This document shows positions 45,892-57,415 of a stretch of 64,000 nt of DNA, one piece after another. The notes under the pieces are model-generated. The model did no database searches and was not told the origin of the DNA. It saw nothing but the letters and a program-made list of their open reading frames with translations. The first letter of the stretch is position 1; each line of letters opens with the position of its first letter. Origin of the DNA: Plectosphaerella cucumerina (taxonomy: Eukaryota > Ascomycota > Sordariomycetes > Glomerellales > Plectosphaerellaceae); assembly GCA_020746995.1 (NCBI GenBank), contig JAGPXD010000003.1, positions 4,030,001 through 4,094,000 of the forward strand, written 5' to 3'. A program made the translations under genes and the position numbers.

Positions 45892-47816
45892 ATGGTCTCC
45901 ATGCGCAGAATCAGAGAGGCCACGTCCTCCAAGGAGGAGTTCGTGCGCTCTCTGGAAACCAAGGAGTGGCCCAAGGGGGGCAAGGCCTACTTCAACGAAG
46001 ACCTCTTGCCTACGCCGCCCGAGCAACGAACATGGACGGCCCTGCACTTCTTCTCATACTACCTTACCCAGACCTTCTCGCCGGGCTCCTACAATCTTGG
46101 TGCGACGCTCATCACCATCGGCTTGGTAAGTCAACATCCGGGAGAAAGCCAGACACTCGTGAGTGTGATGTGCTAATACCAATGGCAGCAATGGTGGCAT
46201 GGCATGATCGCTGCCGTTGTCGGCTCCCTCATTCTCAGTGTCGTCGTGGTTCTCAACTCGCGCGGCGCGACCCAGTACCACATTGGTTTCCCCGTCTACA
46301 TCCGCGCTGCAGCTGGCATCTCCGGATCAAAGCTCTTCATCATCGTCCGAGCCGCCGTGGCCGTCATCTACTTTGCGACGCAGACCTTCTACGGCGGCAG
46401 GCTCATGTCTGTCGCCCTCCACGCCATCTTCGGATCTGGCTGGGAGAACATCCCCAACACGCTGCCCGCGAGCGCCGGCATCACGTCCAAGAACCTGCTG
46501 GCCTTCTTCATATTCTGGATCATTCAGTTCCCCGTCATGTTCGTCCACCCCGTGGTGCTCCGCCACCTGTTCGTCGTTAAGGCTATCGCCACCACGGCCG
46601 GGCTCTTTGGCGTCATGGGCTGGGCCATCAAGATGAACGGTGGCACCATTGGCGACTTTGAGCTCGGAGGCAACGCCCTCTCCGGTGTGGCCCTCGCGTG
46701 GCCCATGATCCAGGCGATCAACAGCGTCATGGCGGCCCTCTGCCCCATTCTCATCAACCAGCCAGATGTGGCCCGCTACGCGACGAGGCCCGAGCAGGCG
46801 ACCTGGTCGCAGAGCATTGGCATCCTCGTGAGCAAGGTCCTAGTCATGTTCCTGAGCTGCGCGACTACTAGCGCCACCGCAGGCTTCCTCGGCGAAAGAT
46901 ACTGGAACGTCTGGGACCTGTACGAACGCATCCTGGTTGAGTACTGGGGGCCTGCTGCTCGCGCGGGCATCTTCTTCGCCTGCGCCGTAAGTGAACCTGG
47001 GCCGGACGAAAAGAGACAAGATCATGCTGACTGACTATTTGCATCCAGGGCATGATGTTGGCAGTCATCGCCACCAACGCTGGCGCCAACTCCCTTCCCG
47101 TAGGCGCCGACGTGAGCGGTCTCTGGCCAAGGTGGATCAATATTGTGCGTGGGCAAGTCATCTGTGCCTTCTTCGCGCCCCTCCTGGTCCCGTGGAAGAT
47201 CATCGCCAACGCACAGTCGTTCCTTGTCTTTCTTGGCTCCTACACGGTATTTCTGATGCCGACTTGTGGAGTGAGTCTCTTCTCCTGAGATTTTGCAAAG
47301 TTCGTCTCATTACAACAGACTCTGACCTCCCCGCAGATCATGATCGTCGACTACTGGCTCATCAGAAAGGGTAATTTCCACGTCCCCAGCCTCTTCACGA
47401 AAGAACCCTCGTCCCCCTACACATACTACAAGGGTTGGAACATCCGTGCCATCGTAGCTTGGCTGTGCGGCGTCGCCTTCACGGTTCACGGCGTCGCGGG
47501 AAACCTGAAGCCTGGCTCCGTCAACGCTGCTAGCTCCAACATGTACAGGCTGGGATTCCTACTGTCGTTGGCCATGGGCTCGCTGGTGTACTACGTTGCT
47601 TGCCTCATCTGGCCAGTCCAGCTATACGCAACTTCGGCCGAGGGCCCGACCAGCTTTGAAGCCATGGCCGCGTCTGAGGGCTTCTTCGAGGGCGAGAGCC
47701 CAGACACCATCCGAGGTGTTGTAATCGGCAGCGGTCACTCCGGCCAGGATAGCGAGGTTGGTTCAAACCGCAAGGGGGTTGGGAGCGAGTCTGTCAGCGA
47801 GAAATATGATGTCTAA
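45892..47816 (+). CDS. NCS1-family nucleobase/allantoin-type permease (577 aa)
   Basis: Exons 45892-46125, 46189-46986, 47049-47270 and 47337-47816 give 577 residues with 12 membrane segments. The conserved start (a K-W/P-x-G-x-x-YFNEDLLPTP-like stretch at about 25-40), NINQPD-like INQPDVARYA in the middle and IVDYWLIRKG before the last third identify the Fur branch of nucleobase:cation symporter 1. Fungal members carry uracil, allantoin, uridine, thiamine or similar ring compounds with protons. The neighbouring allantoinase-like enzyme and amidase make a ureide or cyclic amide the best guess. The ATG at 45892 has a good context; another at 45901 is possible. It is divergent from the DHA2 exporter. 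Confidence 0.9.
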
Positions 47817-48565
47817 GATGGGAATGGTAGAAACCGGTAGGGGGATTCCTGGGTGGGTTGATCAAAGTAATTTTCTTCATCATCTGCTGGTATGTAATAA
47901 AGGTTCTGTGGGGTGGGAAGAATGTCTGAGTATAGGAAGGCACAGTCCTCGAATAGTATCAAGCCTTGAGACTCAGGATTGACACACCACGCCGGTGACC
48001 TCTCGATCCAAGAGAACCTACATTGGCCAGCGTGGACAAATGCCCTATTGGAAAAATGTACTGTCAGCTTCTCCTTCGAAAAAAGTCAGTAGGCAACGTA
48101 CCGAATATCCCATCCTTCCTAGTTGGTGATGCCGCCGCGCTCGCAGTTGCCGAAGTAGAAGAGATTGTTGGTGCGGGCGCGACGTACTCGACAGTGCCAA
48201 CACAGGCGCTTGTGTCCTTCCAGAGCAGGGTACACGCCGCGCCACCAATGGAGTTCCACTGTGAAATCACGGTGACGGAAATCTTGCGCGCCGGACTTTC
48301 ACAGTTGACCCCATCCTTGATTTTATAGAACCTGTTGCAGTTGGACACCATTCCACTTTGGGCAGGCTGGGGAGTCGAGATGACGTTGCCGGTGGTCTTT
48401 AAAGGAGGTGGTTATTGGCCTGGCTGTCGTCGTTGGTCGTGGTCCATCCACTTTCTTGATTACCTAGGTAACCCCCCGGAGGGGGGGGGGGGCGGTTGCA
48501 TTAGCGCTTCGAAAAATTCGGGTCTGGCTGTTGACAGACGATGTTTCCGTCAACAACCTGAAGCA
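47817..48565. other. Intergenic region holding a LysM remnant and a G-rich run
   Basis: The only coding trace is the LysM fragment on the minus strand (48064-48411). A run of about 14 G with one interruption lies near 48477-48493, just before the TPR-like gene. Confidence 0.6.
48064..48411 (-). pseudogene. 5'-truncated LysM-domain protein remnant
   Basis: The minus strand keeps a frame that begins with a Pro/Thr linker, reads through one LysM module of about 45 residues (from CNRFYKI to CVG) with its three cysteines and W-N pair, and ends in a Ser/Thr/Ala-rich tail. LysM modules bind chitin or its oligomers; secreted fungal LysM proteins shield hyphae from host chitin receptors. The linker is of the kind found between two LysM modules, so upstream modules and the signal peptide are missing. 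An in-frame stop precedes the linker, and the next gene starts 150 bases on. I therefore call it a remnant, although a short spliced gene with unseen exons cannot be fully excluded. Confidence 0.6.
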
Positions 48566-50995
48566 ATGGAGACATGCCTTTGTCACTCGATCAGCCAGTT
48601 GGCAAGGCAGAATGACGAGAGCCGTGCTGGAAGCTTGGTGTCTGCTCTCAATGAGCACCTCAGCGACCTACGTGCCCTGCTCTGCCAATCCAAGACACTC
48701 GCACAAAGCCTCCGATACCGGATCACCCCGAACACCCCGCGAACCTCGAAAGTATTCGATGTGGATTCTATCGACTTGACGACCCTGGATCGACTTGTTG
48801 CTGAGTTCAGTTCCGATGTGGACAAATTTTGGACAACCTCCTCACCGCTGGTGCATCCTGACCTGCGCCGACGAGTCGCTTCGGTTGTGGTGTTCCTGCT
48901 ATCGAAACTGGATGCCGAATCGCCGCTCCCGGTCTTGGTCGAGGCTTTGTTGCCAGGACAACAATCTCGTCAGGACTTCAGGCTCTCGGGGAAGAAGTAT
49001 GTCAGGATTGCGCGGAAGCTGGGTGACCTCGGCGCAATTCTGTGGCTTCCCACGAGCATTCCTCCATCCACGTAGGAAACAAAGAAGTGTCTCCCCTGAC
49101 TGTCTTGGTCCTGACTTGGCTTAGCTATGAGCGGTATCTCAACATCGACGATGAAGAGGCCATTGGTCATCTGAAGCAGCTGGCCCCGGATCTTGGGTCT
49201 TATACCAACTTCCTGCAACACTTGGTCCTCGGCCAGCTCCAAGGTCAGCATTCCCTGACAAGCAACCCAGAGACCACGATCCAGATAGCTGACCCTTACT
49301 CAGAGCCCTCAATATCTCACTTCAACCTCTTCCCAGAGGAAAGTGACTTTGTCCCGACTAGAGATCAACTTGTTCTGCTATTTTTTGCACTCGGGGGATG
49401 CGACATACCAGATGCCGTTCTCAGGAGTGTTCGCCTACCGCAGAGACGCTGGAACGCCGAAGGAGAGATTGAAAACAAGACTGCTGCTGAATTTGGTCTC
49501 CCAGCTGACAATACCCAGCTTTTTTCGACAGATGGTGCGCTCGAGGAGATCATGAGAACCTCGGGCTCCATCTTCGCGCGTAGTCTTGACGACGGCACGC
49601 TCACATGGTCGCTATCTCCAGAAATGAGCGTGTATCTATCAAAAGTCGTTCTTCCGTCAACAAAGGAGCGAATGGGACAAGTCGGCCTACATCTCATCTG
49701 CTATTCTTGTCCACCCTGTTACGAGGGGAACGACACCTGGTGAGCAGCTTGTTTCGATGCACCTGGGAAAAGATGGAGTACTGACAGAGATTCACAGGAC
49801 AAAGTCCATGAAATCAGCTCTTTGGCCGGTCTTCATGAGATCATTACACGAATACAAGGTGGAATCAGCAAACAAAATCTCCGTCATCGAGGCCTTGCTC
49901 TACTATTGCGAGAGGGGTTCTGTCGACATCCGCCACTTCGCACTTGAGGAAGCAAAGGGGCTGCTGAAGAAGTCGATGCCATATTACCTACAAGCTTCAG
50001 TGGTACTCTTTCGAAGTATTCTACACCGGCTAGATGCGGACTTTGTCAAGTCAGAAGCGGTCATTCGCGACTTCATGTTTCACGGACCCCGGCCGGAGAC
50101 ACGTCGTGACAAAGCAGTGCTTGGGCGGCTTCACATCTCTCAGGTCGACAACAAGATCCGCTGCTATGACAATGACGTTTCCAGCTTCATCTACCAGTGG
50201 TCAGCGGAGCAGCCCATGTCTAGTCTGGACATCGAGGTTATGTCGCGGCTGCAAAGCGCTGCAGCACGATTCTTCCAGTCAGTCGGCGACTTTAGCATGG
50301 CGAAGGCATCTCTTGAGCAGTTAATGGCCTTTAACACCGAGGCCAGGCCTCTGAGAACAACCGCACGGCAGCTTCTCGTCTGCAGGCTTGCCGACACATA
50401 CTGTGAGATGGGCGAGTACTCCATGGCCATGGACATCCTGGGCCCAGAACTGGGTAGCTTGGTACCCACAGACCGAACCCGACGTGTGGTCCGAAGACTC
50501 TTGCTTGCTCTAGCGGAGGCAAACATTGGCCTATGCAGGCTAGAAGCCGCAGAATCAGTTCTGGCGGAGGTGAGGAACATCATTCCGGCCACGCTCGACG
50601 ACTTGTGGGATGAGCAATTGCACATACGATTGCTCATGGCAGCAGCGCGCATCGTGCACATGAAGCCCGGGAGTCCCACAGACGCAGTGGCAACCTGGAG
50701 TCATGTCCTGCAGGAGGTGGGCCACATGAGCACGCTCAAGGCCAAAGGGGGATTCACCGCAGCCATGATTCGTCTGTCGATGGCACATGCACAACTGGCT
50801 GCTGGTGATAGGGACGGAGCTCGGCTTTCTTGGGCCACCGGAACGCAGATTCTTGCAACGGAGATGTGCGAGTTCTTCATTCCGATAGTCCCCACCAAGT
50901 GGCTGCATCGAATTGCAACGGAGGTTGGAGAGCTGCAGGGCTGGTCGTGTTGCATCAAGCTGCCCGGGGGGAGGCCAGTCTTGACATTGCCATGA
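48566..50995 (+). CDS. Orphan helical TPR-like protein (772 aa)
   Basis: Three exons (48566-49071, 49125-49739, 49798-50995) keep frame over two GT-AG introns and give 772 residues. There is no signal peptide and no membrane segment. The N-terminal 170 residues are helical with many Leu and Arg. The middle holds a Cys-rich short stretch near the second splice. The C-terminal 400 residues are alpha-helical pairs with TPR-like spacing (for example around 455-560). I do not recognise a catalytic or named domain. Similar helical-repeat proteins are common in accessory parts of fungal genomes. Near the end, another phase stays open to 51055 and reads a plausible protein-like stretch, so a one-base indel near the G-run at 50964-50971 may have shifted the C-terminus. 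Confidence 0.65.
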
Positions 50996-51488
50996 GGTGG
51001 CTCTGCCACAACGAATCTAAACGGGACTGGTCAATGAGAAGGTCGGGGCAGAGCTGAGAGGAGGACACAATCAGAGTACAATTCGGGCGACAATACTATC
51101 TTATCAGATCTGATCGGCCCGTCTGATGGGTATCCTTCCAAGGATCTGGCTCCGTTGGCTCGTGTCAGTAGCCACTTGCTAGTGCAGTGGTCCAGTCGAT
51201 ATCTCCGGCATGGAAGGAACCTGATCATAGTCTTCCCTGTCTCGCTAGGAGGAAGACCCTCTGCCCCCCTTTTCCCGTCCCACAAATGCTACCCCTGGAT
51301 CCCCTGAAAGGGTGTGCATTTATCACGAAAGACAGCGCCCATTCCTGACTGGATCCATTGAAGTTGCCCTTCCTCCCGCGTTTCAAACTTTTATCTGATT
51401 ATCTTCCCTTTTCGATGGGTAGCTCTGCTCGCCTTTCTTTCTACCATCATCAGTCTCGAAAAACGGAAAAACCTCGTGTCTTTTCGCC
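50996..51488. other. Intergenic region upstream of the MFS gene
   Basis: The second half is C/T-rich on the plus strand, typical for the leader of the gene at 51489. No gene is seen. Confidence 0.55.
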
Positions 51489-53257
51489 ATGAGTCGCTCA
51501 TCCGCAATCAAGCGCGACCCCGGTGGGTTGACCGCGAAGACAACGGAAGAGACGCCCCTGCTCTCTCAAGCTGGGTCCTCCACGTCGTCGCTGCCGCCAC
51601 CGTCGCCGCCTCCTCAGTACGAAAGTCTGCCAACGTCAACGCCGGTGACCCAACCCCCCGTCTCTTGGGCTTCCATTCCAAACAAGGGCCAGCTGGCGGT
51701 GCTTGTTTTCGCTCGACTAGCAGAGCCACTGAGCGAGCGCTCCTTGACATCGTACCTTTTCTTCCAGTTGCGATGGTTCGATCCCAGTCTTGGTGCTTCC
51801 GAGATTGCAAAGCAAGCTGGCTACTTGACGGCCGTGTTCGCAGCGGCGCAGTGCCTGACCTCAATGTGGTGGGGACGCGCTGCCGATGACCCTCGCCTCG
51901 GTCGCAAGCGCGTCCTCCTCATCGGACTCACAGGATCTGCTCTGTCAGCCCTTGGGATGGGTTTCGCAAAATCCTTGCATGCGGCTTTCTTCTTCCGATT
52001 TATGGCCGGCGCTCTGAACGGCAACGTTGGTGTGCTGAGAACCATGGTCTCTGAGATTGTCGTCGACAAACGGCACGTATCCGTTGCACTCTGGCCGAGG
52101 GGACTCGCAGGAGCATCGCTGACAGCCTCAACAGTCACCAAGCGCGAGCTTTTCTCCTACTGCCCATGTGCTTCAACATTGGCGTCATCATTGGACCTTT
52201 GCTCAGCGGATTCCTTGCCGACCCAATCCGCACGCTGCCAGGTCTTTTCGGCCCGGGGTCTTTCATCGGAGGCGCGGACGGCGTTGCCTGGATGTGGAAC
52301 TTCCCATACGCCCTGCCCAATCTCTTCTTCGCGGTAACTCTGGCCACTGCGGCGCTAGGCATCATCTTTGGCCTGGATGAGACACATCCACAACTAAGAG
52401 GCCAGCGGGACCGAGGCAGAAGTCGGGGGAAGCTCATCGTGTCCATGATCTGGGGACATGACGACGACAAAGCTTCAAGCAAAGCCTTGCTGCAAAGCAA
52501 CGGTAGTACAAGGGTCTTGATCCCCAGCCTGTTGGACAGTGACCCCGAGGATCAAACAGAGTTCGGCCCGGCCAAGCAGAACGAAGCGGCTCGCCTCCCC
52601 TCCATCTGGACCAGGAAGGTGGTTCTCAACATGGCGCAGCGATTCCTCCAGTCCCTGCACGTGTCGGCCTTCAACTCCATCTTCTTCAGCCTCCTCCCAG
52701 CGCCCCAGGCAGACGGACACGACTTCCGGCTGCCGTTCCGCTTCAGCGGCGGCCTCGGCCTCTCAAGTAAGAAGATGGGCCTCGCCAACACAACCATCGG
52801 CATGATCGGCATCCCATTGCAGCTTCTCGTCTACCCTCGACTGATCGGACGGCTTGGCGTCAAGGGATCCTACCAGTTGTTCCTGCCTGTCGGCATAGCC
52901 GCCTACTTTCTGGTTCCATATCTAGTGTTGCTGCCCGCCGAAAGGGCCACGCTCGTGTGGACCTGTTTGTCGGCGGTGCTCTCGATGCAGGTGCTCTCAC
53001 GCACGTTCGTCAACCCCGCCACTGTCATGCTTGTCAACGATTGTGCGCCCAGTCCGGAGAGGCTGGGCACGGTCCATGGTCTCGCCCAGAGCATATCGAG
53101 CGCCGCCCGCATACTGGGTCCGACCCTAGGCGGCACCGTCCTTGGCTGGGGCCTGGGCCACAACTTTGTTGGCCTCCCGCTATGGTTGCTCGCCATCATT
53201 GCCCTCGCCAACTGGCTTGTCGTTGTGGGGATTCAGGACGTTGACATGCATCACTAA
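51489..53257 (+). CDS. MFS transporter, DHA1-like / ZRF1-MFSD-type (568 aa)
   Basis: Two exons (51489-52072 and 52135-53257) give 568 residues with 12 membrane segments after a Pro/Ser-rich cytosolic tail of about 65 residues. The motif-A loop reads GRAADDPRLGRKR, and the second half has the long loop with acidic and basic patches typical of this fungal subgroup, which is related to plant ZIF1 and yeast Ycr023c. Substrate is unknown; efflux of a small molecule or metal chelate is the usual proposal. The intron must be of the GC-AG class (donor GCACGT at 52073, acceptor CAG at 52132-52134), because only this splice joins DKR to HQARAF in frame. No neighbour suggests a pathway. Confidence 0.87.
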
Positions 53258-53521
53258 TGAGTTGAAGGACGAAATCTTGAGAGGCATTGAATCGCTGGGA
53301 GGTGATCTGACAAGGCGACTCATGCATCGGACAGCATTCACAATGGGGTTGTTTGTGGACAGTGTGGAGGTCTACAGGAGGGCATAATCATTCGCCATGA
53401 AGAGCATAATCTGGTGGCAGCTTCAATCTGAGTTCATCTGCTATCCATACTTGTGATACATGTAGGGTCCAAGGGAGCATCTTGATGCTGGTCGTGAATT
53501 AATCTGACTGATGACTGCGAA

Positions 53522-53570
53522 GACCAGCACGGACGACCAGCACGGAAGACCAGCACGGAAGACCACGGAA
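53522..53570. repeat. 14-bp tandem repeat, about 3.5 copies
   Basis: Units of the type GACCAGCACGGAAG follow each other with single-base differences and a shortened last unit. It lies downstream of the MFS gene and codes for nothing visible. Confidence 0.8.
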
Positions 53571-55003
53571 GATCATCACAGCGGGATATCGCCACGCCCA
53601 CCGCCGGGATGGTGGCTCTAGCGACCAAGCCTGTGGCGGTTCACCCACGGCCACTCAACAGCCAGGCAAACCCCTGTCCACAGGGGTCGCCGCAGGGGTT
53701 TTCGGCTCACAGTGAGGAAAGACATCACGCCAGGACCCCTGCGGTCGCCACCCTGGCGGGGCCTGTGTTCTCTTAGCAACCCTTGCTGCCCCATCGCATC
53801 ATGAAGAAGATGCACTTTCTCCAACTCCATCGTCGGCTCGTTAGGCCCGCTGCACTCGCTTTGATTAGCTTGTCCCCTAGAAATCGAAGTAGGGCTGGCG
53901 ATCTGGCAGAGCCACTGATATTTCTGACCGCTTGAACTCGTACTTCGGCGCCAATTTAATACTCTGGGCCGCTGCAAGATTTTTGACGTCTGGTTTCTTA
54001 TCGGGCAGTTTGAATAAAGTAGCATCTATCAGGAAAAGAGTACGTGTCCGACATCTAGTTTGTAAGTCCATGATCAAGAGGCGGTCGAAGATAACTAGAA
54101 TCCGGCTCGTGGGGGCATCCCAGGGTAAGCTAGATCCCAAGATTGGCATCCATCTCACAGCTCAGCTGAGGCCCCGTCGAGGCTGTCAATCGGCTCAGCT
54201 TGAAACCATTCAGTTCGGTCCCAAAGGGGCCGGCCGGTTATAATGTGTTGCCGACCGAAGTGAGGGGTTACATATACACATGCTTACGCAGTCTTTGCAT
54301 TGCCTTACCCTCGGCGTCATGAGAAACCAGGTCAAGCATTAGGCAAGCCGGATTGAGAATTTGTTGAGGGAATGATTTTGTCCCAGAAAAGAATCTTGTT
54401 GAAGGAAAAGTACCTTTCGGCGAGAAGAGCAGCCGGTCAATGGCAAAATCGTCTCGATGAAGGCCGCTTCCAATGAAGGAGGCGTGGGGGTGGATAGGAA
54501 GATGGCTGCAAAGCTGTACAGTCTCTGGGCTCCTCTAGACGCCGCGGCGTGGGAGCGACTGATGGCAGAGACCCCCTTTAGACGGACTCTCCCAGCCGAC
54601 ATCATCAACTTTCCACTGCCTGCGCAACGGCCCTAGGTGTTCCGGCAGATGAGTGACGGCAATCTCTCTTAACCAGGGTAGCATCCAGCGTGGATCCAGC
54701 AACATACACTCACATAACCGTGTAGCCGCCTCACGATGCGCGCAAATGAGCATCTACCGATCATCAAGCTCCACCTTCCAGAAATCTACCCCGCGTGTAC
54801 CCCGCGCCGGTAGTTTGTCCGTACCTGGGGATTTTGAAATTATCCGAGATAGATGTAGAATTTTCACCTTGGCTCTCCGTCTGAACGGGTGACGAAATCG
54901 TCGGCAGCAAGCGCCCCAGTAGTAATGCAGCGATGTTCGGCGTCAAACAGTTTCCGGGACGGTGCGGTCTTCACTTCATGGTCATGGCTCTTGAGAGAGC
55001 AAG

Positions 55004-55010
55004 CTATAAA
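55004..55010 (+). promoter_or_regulatory. TATA box of the arabinofuranosidase gene
   Basis: CTATAAA lies 74 bases before the ATG at 55084, a usual distance in this kind of genome. Confidence 0.5.
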
Positions 55011-55083
55011 GGGGCAGGTCATAGTTTCTTCCTGACGATGAAAGAGCCTCTTCTACACCAAGCATCGATCCCAACTTCTCAAT

Positions 55084-57081
55084 ATGGGCTTTCTAGCAAC
55101 AGTCATCACGGCCACAGCCTTGGCGGCATCGACCGTCGCGGCCATTGACATCAAGGTCTCTTCCGTGGGAGGCAATGCCACCAGCGGCCACCAGTACGGC
55201 TTCCTCCACGAGGACATCAACAACTCCGGTGACGGTGGCATCTACGCCGAACTCATTCGCAACCGGGCCTTCCAATACAGCGACAGGTTCCCTGTCAACC
55301 TGAACGCCTGGCATTCTGTGAACAATGCCGAGTTGACCCTGTCGAGACTCGACAAGCCCGTCTCGGATGCCCTTCCTGTATCTGTAAACGTTGCGGCGGG
55401 CAACAGTTCCAGTTCTGGCGTTGTCGGCTTGCTGAACGATGGGTACTGGGGCATGGACGTCAAAGTCCAAAAGTACACCGGCTCTTTCTGGGTGCACGGT
55501 GCCTACGATGGGGTTTTCGTTGCCTCGCTCCAATCGGACCTGACAGATGACATCTTCGGCTCTGTCGAGGTCAAGTCGCAGTCCGTGGCCAACGACTGGG
55601 TGGAACATCAATTCGAGCTCACTCCCGATCGCGATGCACCCAACAGCAACAATACCTTCGCCATCACCTTTGACCCAAGCGGAACTACCAGCGGCTCTCT
55701 CGACTTCAACTTGATCAGTCTGTTCCCTCCCACCTACAAGAACCGGAAGAACGGTCTCCGTGTCGACATTGCCGAAGCCCTCGCTGGTCTTCACCCTTCC
55801 ATCCTTCGTTTCCCGGGCGGCAACATGCTCGAGGGCAACGACAACAAGACCTATTGGGACTGGAAGGACACCTTGAAGCCGCTTCATGAGCGTCCTGGGT
55901 TCCCGGGAACATGGGGCTACATGCAGACCCACGGCCTCGGGCTGATGGAGTACCTCTACTGGGCTGAGGACATGAACCTTGAGATTGTCATTGGCGTATG
56001 GGCCGGCCTCGCCTTGAACGGCGACATCACCCCCGAGGAGGACCTCCAGCCCTTTATCGACGATGCCCTCGACCAAATCGAGTTTATCAGTGGCCCTGTC
56101 GATTCACCTTGGGGCAAAGTCCGCGCCGAACTAGGTCATCCCGAGCCCTTCCGCCTGCTGTACGTTGAAGTCGGCAACGAGGATTGGCTCGCTGGCGGTC
56201 CTGTTGGCTGGCAGTCATACAAGGACTACCGTTTCCCCATGTTCCTCGAGGCTATCAACGCGGCTCGCCCCGACATCCAGGTCATTGCTTCTGGCGCTAC
56301 GCATGATGGCCACGACATTCCCGCCCCGGCTATTGGAGACTACCACCCCTACCGGAAGCCCGACGCCCTCGTCGAAGAGTTCGACAAGTTCGACAACGAC
56401 ATCGGTCACATAGTTGGTGAAGTCGCAGCAACCCATGTCAACGGCGGCATCGGCTGGGACGGCGACCTGCACACCTTCCCGTGGTGGATCGGTACCGTTG
56501 GCGAAGCAGTGTCCATGATCGGATACGAGCGTAACGCGGATCGTATCCCCGCGACGTTCTATGCACCCATCCTGCGCAACATGAACAGATGGCAGTGGGC
56601 CATCACCATGGTCCAGCACGCTGCCGACCCGGCTCTCACGACCCGTTCAACTAGCTGGTACCTTTGGGAACTCTTCGCCGCGCATCCAATGACGCAGACG
56701 CTTCCGGCCGAGGGCGACCTGGACCCCCTTTTCTATGTCTCGGGAAAGAACGAAGACGAGAACAGCTTCATCTGGAAGGCGGCCGTGTACAACACAACCG
56801 ACTCGGCCAATGTGCCGGTCTCGATCGCCTTCGAGGGTGTCGAGGCAGGTACGAAGGCTGCACTGACAGTGCTGACCTCCAGCTCTGGCAGCCCGTGGGC
56901 TTACAATGACCCGCATGTGGGCAACAACGCTGTGGACACCAGCGTGGAGATTGTAACAGCCAATGCCGAGGGTACATTCGAGTTTGAGTTGCCCGAGCTC
57001 AGCATTGCTGTGCTGGATACCGCCGGTGTCAAGTGCAAGAAGAGGCGTGATGACACGTCGAAGTTGAGTATCGAGTCATGA
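55084..57081 (+). CDS. Secreted alpha-L-arabinofuranosidase, GH51 (665 aa)
   Basis: A single exon gives 665 residues. Residues 1-20 are a signal peptide ending in an Ala-rich cleavage site. The mature enzyme has the GH51 layout: a carbohydrate-binding-like beta domain, the TIM barrel with RFPGGN, the acid/base Glu366 in VGNE, the nucleophile candidate Glu446 in VGE, and a C-terminal beta-sandwich. It removes arabinose side chains from arabinoxylan and arabinan outside the cell and helps in plant cell-wall breakdown. The length matches characterised fungal secreted GH51 enzymes. It is convergent with the NPP1-SGNH gene, and both encode secreted plant-directed proteins. Confidence 0.94.
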   Translation: MGFLATVITATALAASTVAAIDIKVSSVGGNATSGHQYGFLHEDINNSGDGGIYAELIRNRAFQYSDRFPVNLNAWHSVNNAELTLSRLDKPVSDALPVSVNVAAGNSSSSGVVGLLNDGYWGMDVKVQKYTGSFWVHGAYDGVFVASLQSDLTDDIFGSVEVKSQSVANDWVEHQFELTPDRDAPNSNNTFAITFDPSGTTSGSLDFNLISLFPPTYKNRKNGLRVDIAEALAGLHPSILRFPGGNMLEGNDNKTYWDWKDTLKPLHERPGFPGTWGYMQTHGLGLMEYLYWAEDMNLEIVIGVWAGLALNGDITPEEDLQPFIDDALDQIEFISGPVDSPWGKVRAELGHPEPFRLLYVEVGNEDWLAGGPVGWQSYKDYRFPMFLEAINAARPDIQVIASGATHDGHDIPAPAIGDYHPYRKPDALVEEFDKFDNDIGHIVGEVAATHVNGGIGWDGDLHTFPWWIGTVGEAVSMIGYERNADRIPATFYAPILRNMNRWQWAITMVQHAADPALTTRSTSWYLWELFAAHPMTQTLPAEGDLDPLFYVSGKNEDENSFIWKAAVYNTTDSANVPVSIAFEGVEAGTKAALTVLTSSSGSPWAYNDPHVGNNAVDTSVEIVTANAEGTFEFELPELSIAVLDTAGVKCKKRRDDTSKLSIES

Positions 57082-57415
57082 AGCTTGGGAAACAGACAAG
57101 TATCTACGTAGCCAGTCTAGAGACTTGGTTTGGCTACCACTGCCGAATCTCATGAGGACCTAAGGAAATGTCACTTCGTCCTCACCTTCTGATGAATCCT
57201 GAGGTTGTGTCAGGTCAAGGGCCGTTCCTCATGTCAAGGCGACTAAGACGCTTGCAGCCTGGTTCGAGGAGTAGAAGGTGTAGATGATGGCGAGGTGCTT
57301 ATGAGTCAAATACTTCAAAACACAGTAAACTGAACGTCCTAGACCCTGTTACAAAACAACATCACCAATCTTCCCTTGATACCACTGAATTCAAGTTCAA
57401 GTTTCGCTAGCAGGA
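57082..57415. other. Convergent intergenic gap
   Basis: It lies between the ends of the GH51 gene and the NPP1-SGNH gene and must hold both terminators. No gene is seen. Confidence 0.6.

Larger units (their letters stand above)
53258..55083. other. Intergenic region, 1.8 kb, with a tandem repeat and unplaced short frames
   Basis: It holds the 3' tail of the MFS gene and the promoter of the arabinofuranosidase. A minus-strand frame of 93 codons at 53877-54158 has a normal-looking composition but no family I know and no good start context. A GC-rich segment at 53640-53770 contains short inverted copies of ACCCCTGCGG. No intact mobile element is recognised. Confidence 0.5.

Noticed and set aside
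45297..45983. 228-codon minus-strand frame across the NCS1 promoter
   Set aside because: It shows no domain and overlaps the start of the NCS1 gene in antisense.
53640..53770. GC-rich inverted ACCCCTGCGG copies as a possible mobile-element end
   Set aside because: The arms are short, there is no target duplication that I can see and no transposase frame.
53877..54158. 93-codon minus-strand frame
   Set aside because: Its composition is protein-like and it could be a transposon or gene remnant, but I recognise no family and see no linked exons.
55093..56076. 327-codon minus-strand frame
   Set aside because: It is antisense to the GH51 gene and caused by its codon bias.
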